Shown here: positions 36,205-48,650 of the stretch, piece after piece
Numbering within the stretch: the first letter of the stretch is position 1
How the letters are laid out: every line of letters starts with the position of its first letter
NCBI GenBank assembly: GCA_025201805.1
Contig: MU619250.1
Location: 212,390-276,389, forward strand
From: Parasitella parasitica
Taxonomy: Eukaryota; Mucoromycota; Mucoromycetes; Mucorales; Mucoraceae
Direction of reading: 5' to 3'
Length of the DNA stretch: 64,000 nucleotides
Notes under the pieces: model-generated
Databases searched by the model: none
The model's input: only the letters and a program-made list of their open reading frames with translations
Told to the model about the DNA's origin: nothing
Position numbers and translations under genes: made by a program

Positions 36205-37094
36205 CCACATTATCATACTCTACATACACAGATTTTACATATTAAACGATGCTAACAGACAAACACCTTGATATACATGCTTTTATACATATGCAATGTC
36301 ATGCAAAATGCACAAGTTGTGCGGTGATGTGATTAGTTTATAAGAGAATACGGCCTTCACAAATGATGCTATGCTGTGGAAAATAAACTCAATCGTTATT
36401 TAGCGAAATCGAGCCTTTATATTAACTCTATTTTTAGTTTTTGTGATGCATTATACCCTATATATAATTTATTAATTGTGTCGTTAAAATTGACAATCAA
36501 TGCTTGTAATTGAGTCGAGGAAATAATAATAATAATAAAAAAAAAGTGAGTATTACGCTGAAGTGTTTGAAAGCTATTTTATAAATATAAACTGAAGTAC
36601 GATTGCAAGTTATGATGAACTTGATCCACATCAATCATCTTTTGGACGTCGAGTCGGATAGCAGTAGGAATGAATTGATGCTGCTCGAAGCAAGACGATA
36701 ATGAACCTTTTAAATGCTAGCCAGCGTTATGAATACTATGAAATGGGCAAGGCATTTGACTGTATCGAAAATGAAAAAGATTGAGGTCGAGGTTGAGTTC
36801 GGGGTAGCAGATATATCATTAATGGTAATGGCGGGATAGGCGAATTTAAAGATGACACCCTGCCAAAACAAAGAAACTGAATCAACAACAGTTAATAAAT
36901 ACTTTGGGGCAACAGAGTAGATAGAAAGAACGAGCTCGACAAAAAAAAAAGAGGTTATGTCTTATGGTGTGGCATTTTGTACTTTTCAATCCATATAATG
37001 TGCCCGTTTCCAGGCGATGAAAGTAAGAGAAGCTGATGCTATCGAGTCTTAATACTGTTGTTGACATGAATAGAAAGCTACTGTGGGCAGAAAA

Positions 37095-37167
37095 TCGATT
37101 TCCAGTGGGGATTGAACCCAGCTGAAAGAATACCTAATCGACGATGAGAACAAGGTAGGTGCTCTAG
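37095..37167 (-). pseudogene. tRNA-Thr(UGU)-like remnant
   Basis: On the minus strand the segment reads TAGAGCACCTACCTTGTT, then an insertion-like stretch, TTAGG, and a T-arm GCTGGGTTCAATCCCCA. The D-arm end, the C-U-UGU anticodon loop start and the B-box-like T-arm resemble a tRNA-Thr with a short intron after the anticodon. The 5' acceptor stem and first half of the D-arm are missing: a C run stands in their place. The anticodon stem has a mismatch and the variable region is too long. It is most likely a truncated or decayed tRNA copy. Confidence 0.3.
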
Positions 37168-37369
37168 GGGGGGGGGGATATTCTATTCTCCACAATATAA
37201 ATCAAACAAAGTATCTTCAGGGCCTTTTTGAGCCTCGACTTTATCCAACTCGCCGATATGTAACTTTTGAAGAAAAAAAAATCAACGCTTTAGTAATATA
37301 AGAAAGATTTAAGGTATTTTACAGTTATTCATTGATATCTATGGCATTTGCGTTCTTTTTTCGATGCAT

Positions 37370-38741
37370 TTATTTGCTGATCTTTTCAGTCAATTCAGGA
37401 ACAGCTTTGAACAGGTCCTCAACAAGACCATAGTCAGCAACTTGGAAAATCGGAGCATCAGCATCCTTGTTGATGGCAACAATTGTCTTGGAGTCCTTCA
37501 TACCAGCAAGATGTTGGATAGCACCAGAGATACCTACAAAAATTGTGGTTAATTTAGAATTTCTATTTTTCCCACGACCAAAATCCATCATGTTCCATAC
37601 CAACAGCAACGTAGAGTTCTATTTACAAAAGATATTAGAGAATTGAAAATAGCAACATTTTTTGATCTGCACTTACCAGGAGCGACGATTTTACCAGTTT
37701 GACCAACTTGCAATGAGTTATCGACAAAGCCAGCATCAACAGCAGCACGAGAAGCACCGACTTGATTACAATAAATGCGTTAGTCATCTTCATGTCAAAA
37801 TTCTCACAAGCACGTGATGGAATATGTGTGTACCTGCAGCACCAATTTTATCAGCTAAATCATACAACAAGCTAAAGTTCTCGCCATTCTTCATGCCACG
37901 ACCACCACTGATGACACGCTTAGCAGTGCCGAGGTCAGGGCGATCACTCTTTTGAATTTCCTCACTAATCCATTGAGTCAAAGCGGGCTTGTCGGCAGAA
38001 GGAGCGGGTTCCTCAGAGGCAGCTTCGCCAGAGGCAACAGCAGCTTCAAAGGCAGTACCACGGACAGTAATCACCTTGATCTTGTCATTGGATTTGACAG
38101 TAGCAATGGCATTACCTGGTGTGAAACAATTTGCAAATGTTGAATAACGCATCATCTTTTGCGTGTGTGTGTTTCCCTCCCCCCCTCTATGATTTTACTT
38201 ACCAGCATAAATAGGACGAATAAATGTATCATCACCTTCAATGCCGACAATATCGGAAACAGCAGCAACATCCATCAAGGCAGCAGCACGAGGAAAGATG
38301 TTTTTGCCAACAGCAGTATGGCCAGCAAACAAATGAGTAAAGTTAAATTGAGATTGAGCTGCAGCCAAAAGAGGGGCAACATTCTCAGGCAATGCGTTGG
38401 CATAAGCAGCATCCTTTGCAAGCAAAACCTTGGAGATGCCAGTCAATTTTCCAACTTCCTTGGCAACAGCTTCAGGGGCGTCGCCAGCAACTAAGGCAGT
38501 AACGGAACCACCCAACTTATTGGCAGCAGTTAAAGCATTGAGAGTAGCGCCACCGATAGCACCATCTTTATGTTCAACGTATAAAAGTGTATTGGCTCCA
38601 GCGCCTGTTGCATAGAAGCGTTGAGCAAGAGTAGCACGTGCCTATTGAGTGCAATTTTTTCAGAATAAGCCTGCACTCTGCTTAAGCCAACATGGCATTA
38701 CTTACTTGAATAGCAATACGTGAGGTGGTAAAAGAAAGCAT
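37370..38741 (-). CDS. Electron transfer flavoprotein subunit alpha, mitochondrial
   Basis: Six minus-strand exons: 38741-38706, 38641-38203, 38115-37834, 37760-37677, 37618-37601 (18 nt), 37533-37370. They give 340 aa. The start [25 protein letters not shown] is a typical mitochondrial presequence. The N-terminal ETF fold follows ([42 protein letters not shown]). The C-terminal FAD domain shows [53 protein letters not shown] (split by three introns), [25 protein letters not shown] alpha/beta passes electrons from acyl-CoA and other matrix dehydrogenases to ETF-ubiquinone oxidoreductase. The 18-nt exon encodes part of the highly conserved ELYVAVG, so it cannot be skipped. ETF beta is not in this window. 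Confidence 0.96.
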
Positions 38742-39892
38742 GTTATTGATAATGGGATATGTAGGAGAAACAAAAAGCAGAAATCCTGGGGAAAGTGGAA
38801 GTGATCAATTTAGTAGATGTAGCGTTACATCTCCGATGTACTCTGCCAACGTCACCCATTTTCACATGGTATATGTCAAGTCAATGTACATGATAAAGGC
38901 CTCATTGAGAGCATCCATTCACCCTGAAAGATGATCTATTGTATGTTGCATTAAATGAAAGTTAATTGGCCCCAAGAAAAATGGATTAAGTACGAAACTA
39001 GATGAGCCGATTCGTCGTTGATCGTCAAGATGCCATGGAGATCAGTGGATTGATGTTTGTCATTCAAAAAGACTAGATCACACTTTTGCTAATTCTGAAA
39101 AATCAGTATGTGCATATAACATTTAACGGCCATCGTATAATGTAGATAGTTTTACCCATTATTTGTCAGTTTCTAGTGAAGAAAACCCAACGGTACCGTT
39201 TTAGAGTGATCCATAAACTGTTGGATTTGAAACCTGGATATTTATATTGCTTTTGTTTGTGTGCTACAAAGAAAAACACAAATACATGCATACTGAACAT
39301 GAAATTCATCAATTCCCATTAACCAAAAAGTTGTTTGAACATCATAGCAGACTGAAATCAAGACAAGACAAAATGTCAACTTGCAATTTGAATCGTGTCG
39401 CTTTGACATCATTATCGATAGATCCCAAAGCTAACAAAAGCTCATTATAATAATAGGAATCTCTCATCACTGCTGATGGCGCTAGTTTACACCACAAAAA
39501 AAAAATATTATCAAATAGCTGTGTATCTTGAAAATTAATATAATCTGCGATTCCTTCATCAGTGGTGTTACCTTACTCGGTTCTCTTTGGAAAGTTTGAG
39601 TTCGGATAAACCTTCAATGCGTCAAGTCAGTATTATCTTGCTGTTTTCCTGTTGCTGTAGCATCTTGTAATATGTATACAGATGAATAATAAAACGAGTA
39701 TTTCAAGCCCAATATTCACATATTGGTATATTTGGCACTGTATATAAACTAATAATCACAAGATGCGATACTTGCAAAACGGCGTAAAAAAAAACTACCT
39801 AATTCGGGCGGCATGCTTTATTTCTACTCCTTCCTCTTTATTTGATAATTGTATTTTAATACTTTTTTTTTTCGTTGTTAGTTGAGTATATT
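38742..39892. other. Divergent spacer between ETF alpha and P450-1
   Basis: A 1.15-kb spacer that should contain both promoters. A short T-rich stretch precedes the P450 ATG. The minor frames (38725-38934, 39247-39450) are unremarkable. Confidence 0.55.
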
Positions 39893-41991
39893 ATGCAATC
39901 TTACAATGCAGCCATTGAAAATGTACTTCCCATGCTGAAAAAAAGGTCAAAGGCATCGTACATCGGCATGGCCATTATATGTCTTGTCATCAAGCAAGTG
40001 TATTCAGCCTATTCTGTACCAAAGCATCTGCGACGATTTCCCAAAGTCTCATTTCTCGCTATGATCAGGTCCTTTCTTACCAAGGAAGCAGTCGCTGAAC
40101 GTACAAAGCGTTTAGTAACTCCTCTTACCGATGCTGGGCATGGTTTTTATGTGGTAAGTTGCATGTCCAATGTCCTTTACCAATCCTGGAGCTCAAACTA
40201 TCCATGTTTTGCAGTGTAAAATCCCTTTCACCTGGACTGTATTTGTTACAGATCCTATTGCTGCTAAAACGCTGCTCTTAAAGACAGGTAGGTGTAGTGT
40301 AAATCAGTGTCTTTTCTCCGCAGATGATTCACCTTCTATTTAGAGTCTTTCCCAAAATCTCATGCATTCTTTGACGCTTTGGGAGACAACAGCCCTGCTG
40401 TGCAATTTTTAGGCCGGGAAAATGTCGCTGCTTCTAATGGCGAGATTTGGAGGAAGCAAAGAAAGGTATACATAAAGCCGCTATTATAGAGACATATTTT
40501 ATTTTGGTATTAATGTATCTGCCATAAGATCATGAACCCTGCTTTCCTTCGCTCTTCCCCAATTAAAACGTTTAGCAATGTTACGCACAACTTGATTGAA
40601 GCCATTGAAACTGAAAGCGATGCTGTTCCTATCGCTAATCGTATGAAGGCATTTACGATTGATGCCTTGGGGTTATCTGCATTTGGTATGTTCGAAAAAA
40701 AAAAAGATGTTGCTGTTTATATTTTAAACAAATGGATATGATTGTAGGATTTGATTTTCAGTCTTTGAATGGTGATCCTGAAAGATGGACAGAAACATAC
40801 AACATTGCTATTGCCGGCCTATTCGACCCTTTTATCAATATCTTTATTAGATTTGATTTCTTGTTGAATTACATCTCTCCAAGTAGAAAAAGAATCAGCA
40901 AAGCAATAACCAGATTCAATAGCATGTTGGAAGATTTAGCCAATAAAAGACGCCAAGAAATCCTAAATGGAGATACTCAAGGTGTGCCTGAAAATGAAAA
41001 AGACCTGCTTACACTCATGATCGAAGCCGATATCCGAGAAGGCTCTAAAACAACTTCAACTGAATTGAGAGTAAAACGCATGTAGATGTTATTATTCATA
41101 TTTCGATTATTAATCTATATTGTAGCATAATATTGCTTTATTTTTCTTGGCAGGTAAATTGCTTGCATCGTTGGCAAACTAAGGACAGTTTTGTGTTTAC
41201 TTTTTGATTATATAGGCCATGATACGACTGCTCACACTTTGGCTTTTTGTCTGTATAATCTAGCAAAGAATAAGGTAACACGTACATCTTTAGTATGTCG
41301 AATGGCATGCATACTAATTGCAATGAATAAAGCATGTACAAGCAAAGGCACGCGCCGAAGTATTAGATATTTTGGGCGATGAACCCAAGGATGTCGATCC
41401 CACTATGGAAGATTTAAAGAGAATGAACTATATGAATATGGTCATTAAAGAGGTTTGTACATGAAGCATACAAAATTACTTAAATCATAAACTAATAGAT
41501 AGTGCAGAATCTTCGCAGATGTGGACCTGTAGACAAGTTACTCTCAAGAGATACAGCGGAAGATATCAATCTGAATGGAACATGGATCCCCAAAGACCAA
41601 AAAATAAGCATTGATTTTAATTCTATTCACATGAACCCTAAGCTCTGGCATAATCCAGAGGAATTTGTTCCCGAAAGATTCGAGCAAGGAGGAGAATATG
41701 ACCAGCATACAGGATTTACATGGCTTCCTTTTAGTAACGGATCAAGACAATGCATTGGCATGAATTTCAGCTTGACTGAACAAAAGGTGCTTTTGTCAAT
41801 GATATGTGAGTGTGAATATATACTTAATACACACAGCATGCAAGAAAGCTAACTACTATGTTGCCGATGTAGTGAAAAAATACGAGATTGACATTGATAT
41901 TGATTCGCCCCATTATCATGCTGTTGTCTTTGATACGGCATTTACTTTTGCTCCTCAATCGCTTTACCTGAAATTCGTAAAACGTTATTAA
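39893..41991 (+). CDS. Cytochrome P450 monooxygenase, copy 1 of a tandem pair
   Basis: Ten exons: 39893-40153, 40215-40287, 40344-40465, 40529-40685, 40748-41070, 41126-41153 (28 nt), 41216-41274, 41333-41452, 41508-41805, 41873-41991. They give 519 aa. An N-terminal signal anchor (about 24-44) places it in the ER membrane. P450 marks are WRKQRKIMNPAF (C-helix), the I-helix AGHDTTAH, ExxR (Glu381-Arg384), the PERF motif, and the heme loop FSNGSRQCIG with Cys463 as iron ligand. It probably needs NADPH-P450 reductase. The I-helix motif looks frameshifted until the intron between Gly codon bases (41154-41215) is removed. The K-helix carries NLRRCGPV where many P450s have LRxxPP, so the substrate is not predictable. 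It has two introns that copy 2 lacks. Confidence 0.92.
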
Positions 41992-42322
41992 CCAAGTAAA
42001 TAAAAAAAAAACTATAATACTGGTCATCAAACAACTGCGCAGGCAATTTTGTAAGTATCACAAGCGGAAAAAGTTAGCGCGCACTTGAGTATGTGGGCAT
42101 TGCCCAATTAAATATTCTCGCTCCCAGGCCCGAATATTTCCACGATATTCGACATTCGTTACTTCATCGTTCTCAAATCTAAAGAACCTCTTATGCCTCT
42201 CACAAAACAGCTCAGATTCGGTTATCCGACTATGAATATATAATAATAATTAATTGAGTGCAGATGATCAGCCTTCTTACCTTTTTTTCTCTCTCTCTGA
42301 TCATTGGCATTATATATCCCAA
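41992..42322. other. Spacer between the two P450 genes
   Basis: A 331-base spacer, head to tail, ending in a CT-rich stretch before ATG 42323. It is short enough that both copies probably share a recent duplication origin. Confidence 0.6.
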
Positions 42323-44457
42323 ATGATTCTCATCAATAGACTTATTCAAGGACTCAATACAAAGACAGATATTTTGATCAAGATATTGGGCCCAAAACTG
42401 CGTACAACGGCTGGTGTCGCAAGCCTTAGTACTGCCATTGTATTGACCCTATTTTATACTGCAATTAAATTGTATATGAAGCCGCCAAAAGAATTAAGGC
42501 ATCTAATGACGATGGATTACTTTTCATTCCTGGGCTATGTGTTTAGAGATGAATTGTTTGAAAAATACTCTAATGAAATGGTAATGCCTTTATTCAAGAA
42601 GGGTGCAAATGGCATTTATGTGGTAAATATCTTATGGGCTGATGGCACTATTCGACACATGGCAGCTCATCTGTGATATATAGAGACCTACAGTTATCGG
42701 ATGGCATGTGGAGCTTGCAAACCCTCTCATTGTCAAGCACGTTCTACTAAAACCAGGTATGCGTAAATATCGCTATTAATACAAAACAGACATGCTCAAC
42801 TTTTTTTCATGTATATGCTATGTATATAGAATCTACTTTTCCCAAGGTTAAAATGGATGCAGGTATCTCAGGAACATTGATTCACAGATTCTTGGGTGGT
42901 CCAAGCATTGTGTTTCTCAGTGGTGCAGATTGGAGAAGACATAAAAAGGTAAGCGCGATAATTGCTGTAGTGTATACAATGAAGATTTTTAATACACTCT
43001 ACTCTATCATAGATTGCAAACCCTGCGTTTCAGAGATCTATGCCTGTGAAAACATTTGGCAACTTGACCCTCAAAATGTTCAAAACCATGGAAAGTGGTG
43101 GTACAAACACGATTGATGTACTTGATATATTTGAAAGATTGACTCTTGATGCCATCGGGATTGCTGGATTTGGTATGTATACGCAGATATATATGCATGT
43201 AATAGTGCATATATAGCAGGTTGTATTTGGGCTAAAGTCAACTCAACGGCATTGTATCCTGCGAACCAATATAGATTTCGATTTCAATGCTCTCGGTGAC
43301 AAAAATAACAAATGGGTGTATTACTATGATTCCGTCAAACTCGGAATGGCAAGCCCTTTCTTTGTGCTCTTTCCTTCCTTCGACACCAAATGGGTGCATT
43401 GGTTCAAGAAAAGACAACAAATTCATGACAATATGACAAAATTTAAAGAAAATCTCGACAAAATTATTACAGAAAAAAGGGCTCTTGTGGCTAGAAACGT
43501 GAGCAATGGTTCAGAATCAGAAAAGGATCTGCTTACTCTGATGATTGAAAGTGAAATGAGTCTAGGCAGTGAGACCATGTCAAACGAAGAATTGCGTGTA
43601 AGTATTTACACATGCACTTGTACATACTCGCACAGCAGTCTAATTATGTACATTGGCAAAACATGTAGAGCAATCTCTACTTGTTCATGCTTGCAGGACA
43701 TGATACATCCAGTAACACGCTAGCTTTCACTTTGTACGAACTGGCTAAACACCCTGTAAGTCATGCATTTCTCGCAAATAGCGAATTCGTTTGTAAGCAT
43801 TGTTTAATAACAAATAAAACGGTATTTAGGAGATTCAAAAGCGAGCAAGAGAGGAGGTCCTCCAAATTCTAGGAGACAGCTCTGAAGACGCAATTCCTAC
43901 ATTAGAGCAAACAAAGCAATTAAATTACCTACACATGGTTATGAAGGAGACTATGAGAAGACATCCTCCTGTCTACAACACCACTGCCCGTGTGGCCACA
44001 GAAGACATCAACACGGCTGGCATTTATATCCCAAAGGGAACCGAAATGCGTCTTGATATCTACAACCTTCATCATAACCCTGATGTTTGGATGGATCCCT
44101 ACAAATTCGACCCTGAAAGATTTGCTCCTGGCGGAGAAGCTGATAACCAGGAAGGAATTGCATGGATGCCCTTTTCAAACGGTGCTCGTCAATGTATTGG
44201 CATGAATTTCAGTTTAGTTGAGATGCGTGTTGTCCTCTCCATGCTATGTAAGTTGAGCTATTATTTTTTCTATTTTGAATTATCGCTTTTACTGATTTTT
44301 ATTCTAACTCGCAAACTCATTAGTGAAAAAGTTCACCTGGACATTGCCTGTTAATTCACCACACAAAGATACTCTGCAAAATAGAGGCCTTGCTTGGGGT
44401 TTGGTGATCAATAACGATAAACTTGATATTACTTTTGAAAAGAGATATCAGCCTTGA
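42323..44457 (+). CDS. Cytochrome P450 monooxygenase, copy 2 of a tandem pair
   Basis: Eight exons: 42323-42622, 42684-42756, 42830-42948, 43013-43172, 43275-43597, 43669-43755, 43830-44247, 44324-44457. They give 537 aa. An N-terminal membrane anchor lies at about residues 35-55. P450 marks are WRRHKKIANPAF, the I-helix AGHDTSSN, ExxR (Glu394-Arg397), RRHPPVYNTTAR, DPERF and the heme loop FSNGARQCIG with Cys476. It shares exon boundaries with copy 1 along most of the gene, including the last intron inside the Leu codon before KKF/KKY. It lacks the copy-1 introns at AG|HDT and KE|xxRR. Its C-terminus (DITFEKRYQP) is slightly longer. The HPP motif differs from copy 1, so the two enzymes may have different substrates. 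Fungal neighbours of this kind often act in lipid, sterol or xenobiotic oxidation, but nothing here identifies the substrate. Confidence 0.94.
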
Positions 44458-46087
44458 ATTAATGTTTATTTTCCTGAATAAAACTTGAAGGATGCCAATA
44501 CAGTCTCAGTTGTCAAATCCAAATCCTATCTGCCTGAATTGAGTTATCCACAGAAAAGTTCCAAAAACGGCTATCCACAATTCGCCTGTTTGATATCTGG
44601 ATTCCCCCACTTTTCAAATAGAAAGAAAATGGTGATAGTTGTGGACATTCAAAAGACTGGTGACAAATATTAAGTTAGAGTTGAATATTGAGAAATTGAG
44701 AGTAATTCCACTAATTGCATCTTGTTTGTTGAGTTTAATAGAGATTGTCTTCGTACTGTAAGCTCATGGTATCATTATTACCCAGATTTAGATCAAAGCA
44801 AAGAGTGATATGCTAGAAACGACTTTTCAAGGTTCAAAAGGAAAGAGCACTTTTCACCTAAAATCATTAGTATGAATAACAATTACTTGAATATTGTATT
44901 GTTTTGCAAAGAAATGTAAACTTACTGTAAATCAAATCATCGACAAGTTTCATTTCATGGCTATTAAAAATGTGCGTTTTTGTCCCTACAACAAATATTA
45001 TCGTCATAAGGGATTTTACAATGCATTACTAAGTGAATGCTGCGCAATTTAGGCTTTAATATACCTGTTTTTCATAATTTTACTAGAATTCATCCTCTTT
45101 GATGCGACTGAAGCGCTTAGAACTGCGCCAAATGATTTCTCAGTGTTTGTGCCTATTGTCTGATGTATTTCCACCAAAAAAATAGATGATAAAAAAATCG
45201 TGGATTTTCAACAATTTTTCATGAGGGTCTACAAGCAAAAATAAATAAAAAACACAATATCTCGATTTTGACATCAAAAATGAAGTTTTGTTCTATGGTA
45301 TATATTAATGGAAAATGTCCCCTTTTGCTTTAAAAATGATATAAAACTACCATTTTAGGTAATACTTATGCAAACTTTGGACTTTCAGTCAAAAAACACA
45401 TTTCTATTCAAGTGCAAATTACTCGAGAATCTTGGTGAAACATTTCTTTGAAATGCATATCAACAAATGCGCAATTGCATACTGTACTGATCCACTTATA
45501 ACAATAATGAAGATTAAATTAGCACATTTTAGAGATATTGTTGAAAAAACGATTGTCGAATCCATTTTTTTATGAAATGAAATGAATCATTCAATTCTTC
45601 ACAAAGAAAGAAAGTCGGAGATTCAACTAAATTGCAGTAGCCAGCAAACATTAAGGGATATCAAATTTTAGCTGCAAGCTGTATACAAAATGCTTTGTAA
45701 AAAAGATTCCGCAGAACTAGTAGTAAAATTAAATATATATATATAAAATTAAAGCGACAAGAAGTTTTTTAGGCTTTTAAAGCAATTTTGACCATCGAAA
45801 ATAGGTGGTTGAAGTGGCTAATGAATGGCATCAATGTTTGATCAAATCAAAATCTAAAAAAAAAGAAGAAACTACTTCAGAGGGAGCTATGCACCATTAT
45901 TTGCTTGGAAACACTATGAACAGTGTATCAAGTGTTCACAGTCTCCAAACATATGATGAAAATTCTTTGAAATCAAGAAGCTGGGCTAATAATTAAACCA
46001 CAAAAAAGACATCTTCATTCGGATTCTTGTAGTCACAAACTTCACAAGGTGCATCCTTTATCATCGCTTTCTTTCCTGTGCATTATA
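44458..46087. other. Intergenic region upstream of the FAAP100-like gene
   Basis: About 1.6 kb AT-rich. A 63-codon frame at 45805-45996 (GTG start) has no recognisable similarity and might be a decayed fragment. A short string near 45347-45378 resembles one near 63269-63300. No gene is supported. Confidence 0.5.
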
Positions 46088-48503
46088 ATGGAATGTTTGG
46101 AGACACAGCAGCTTTTATCAAAAACAGTATCATCAGAGAATACAACGACGAGCAAGATTGTTGGATGTCAATTCCATCAAATATCCTTCGCAGTGTCCGA
46201 ACAAGGACAAATGCTAACTGTTGATCGCACACTGGAGAATCTAGAGGTGGATAAACATAATCTTATCGATGGCGTGAAGCAGGCAGTAGCCTGCTGCTCA
46301 AAAAGTCAAGAAGAATGCAATTTTTACCTAAGAACGTCTACAAATACAGTCTATCAACTAAGCATCGATCTAAGGTTATGTCTTTTGAGAAAAGAAAAAT
46401 AGTGCATACACAAGATCTGATATAATGTATATTTAGTAATAACGGACATCCTCGAAAACGATTGAAAATGAACCAAGATATGATGGCACAGCATGTGCAA
46501 TCCATAAATCTGACTGCCATCGCAAGTAACATCAACCACCTTTTAATGCATCAAGGCCTTATATTGATATCTTCAGAAACTGCCCAAAAGCTAAAAGATG
46601 GAAGATTGCAAGATGCAAGTGGGTTTTACACAGAAGACCTTGACATCACTTCACTTCAGTCTGTTGAAAACTTGCATTCAAGCTTTATGGATTTCTTTTC
46701 TTTGCAAACAAACGCTGGTTTGATTTATGGTACGAGAGATGGAACTGTCAATTGGCGAGATGTTAAATTAGAACAGGATACCTTACTATTCAAAATGGAG
46801 CAAGATGAACGAGTAGTGTTGGTAGACTTTATCCAAGCATCCAATCTAGCCGACACATTGATAGCTGTAGGAGAACACGGCACAATCATACGCTATACGC
46901 AAGCAGATCAAGGGCTAGAAATGAGACAATTCAACTTACAAAGCCCTGTCTACTCCATTGACAAGGTGCAAGCCTTGAAATATATTGCATCAACAGGCAT
47001 TGGGAGAGTATTATTACTTGATCTGAGCCAAAGTGACAAAATAAGAACAACAAAGATGCTCAATACTTCAAACGTTAAACATTTGAGAGTGCTTGACGAC
47101 GGCATCTTTGAAACCATATCTGAAATAGACGACTGCATCGTTATCAAAAGAATCAGATTTAGCGAGACACCCATATCTATTGAGAACGACGCCAAGGCCA
47201 TGCAACAGCTAATAGAAGAAACGTTGCAGGAGCTGGCGCAAGAAGAAGCTTTGGTGAAATCTATGGAAATCAAAGAGAAGGTATGCGTATATTCCACCTG
47301 ATATACTCTCAGATTACCAAATTCCAACTAGGAATTGAGCGATAAGCTCGCGTCAACGAATCGCACATTGTACGCCCTTAGAAGCATCAACGACAAGCGA
47401 GAGTTGGGGCTATGCAATACTTTTGATTCGACAGGGTTTGAATTTTCTGTGCGTCCTATCACTAAATCAAATTCAAGTGAAAATTGTAGTGTCAATACAC
47501 AGGCTTATCTGCGGATTTGCATCAAAAGTTCACGGTTTTTTGATCTGGAGGGATGGGATTTATCGATTCAAATGTTTCCCATCAATTCATTTATAGGTGA
47601 AACAAGGCTGATATCAGTCGTTGGTTTTGAACCGTATTACGAAAATGGCATTGAACGTCATGTCATTTGGGAAAGGGACATAAAGCTTGATCTGGCCAAA
47701 CAACAATTGCCAGCTAAAGTGAGTGCCACACTGATTACGGCCGTGGATGACAAAAAAGAGCTTCAGTTTCCAGTTTCAGAAATGATTGTTGACGATATTC
47801 ACTTTGCTACGCCGTGCAGCTCTCATATCAAATCGAGCATAGAGCGTAGAGGTCTAGATGAAATTTCAAGTCGGTTCATGCAATCATACGAGCAACAGAA
47901 ACTGCATGATAGAACTGGAAGATACCCGTTTGCTCGATTGTTGCAACAACAGCAACGAACAAAACATGACCTGCCCCATCAGAAAAACGTGCATATTCGA
48001 TATATAGTGTCTTCACTACGTGATGAGCAATATAGATCAATTTTGCCCAGCATCCTATGTGAGGGTCATTCTAGCTACGCGCACGATTTCTTCCATGGCA
48101 ACGCTGAGCAGGCGTTATTTACAATGGCTAGCTACCCTGGATGTCCTATTCTTATTACTCTATCTCGAGGTAGTGTATATTGACATCCCTAGTGCGAAAA
48201 GGAAATCTTGGCTAATATAAAATGAGACTAGTCTCTCCCGATATGGTTGATTTCAGCATCCAATGCACGCACACTCCAGCGCTGTTCAAAGTGGAATCTA
48301 TACTGCTGAATCGGATCCATCGTATCTTCTTGCAAGATGCAAAGATGATAGACACCAGGTTATTAAAGCCATTAGAATCGTCCATTATAGAGCTACAGCA
48401 AGCGTACCAGCAAGATAATGAAGACCCGGAATTGAGAAAGACACTCAACATATTGTGCAATCTTCATAAACAAGAACCAATTGGGTGTTTAACCTTTACA
48501 TAA
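46088..48503 (+). CDS. Putative FAAP100-like Fanconi anaemia core-complex protein
   Basis: Four exons (46088-46374, 46437-47280, 47332-48169, 48232-48503) give 746 aa. The first ~360 residues look like degenerate beta-propeller blades (LIYGTRDGTVNW, DTLIAVGEHGTIIRYTQ, LKYIASTGIGRVLLLDLSQ). A coiled coil (about 370-415, ELAQEEALVKSMEIKEKELSDKLASTNRTLYAL) comes next, then a beta-rich region with RICIKSSRFFDLEGWDLSIQMF, and a C-terminal helical part (ALFKVESILLNRIHRIF). This order, and the coil followed by a SSxFxLxxGWxLxIQ-like block, matches what I recall of vertebrate FAAP100, a partner of FANCB and FANCL in the ubiquitin ligase that modifies FANCD2. FANCB has a similar layout and is the main alternative. 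No catalytic residues are expected. The identity is inference from motif order and needs a profile search. Confidence 0.45.
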
Positions 48504-48650
48504 ACCGAGACTGGGAAAATGTCATGTGTGTGAGTTACTCTATCGTTTCACCGACTTTTTTAAGGTTTTTTTGCATGAAATAAATTAGCTTGTCGTGCGA
48601 GTTACCTCCCTATCTCTTTCTCATTTACATTATACACAGTTGAAAAAAAA

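Larger units (their letters stand above)
36071..37369. other. Spacer with (TA)n tract and a tRNA-like remnant
   Basis: No protein gene. It contains a (TA)n microsatellite at about 36178-36204, a G11 run near 37167-37178, and the tRNA-like segment listed separately. Confidence 0.55.

Noticed and set aside
45805..45996. 63-codon frame as an upstream exon of the FAAP100-like gene
   Set aside because: It starts with GTG and ends in a stop, and no splice link to 46088 is needed because that gene has its own ATG and leader.
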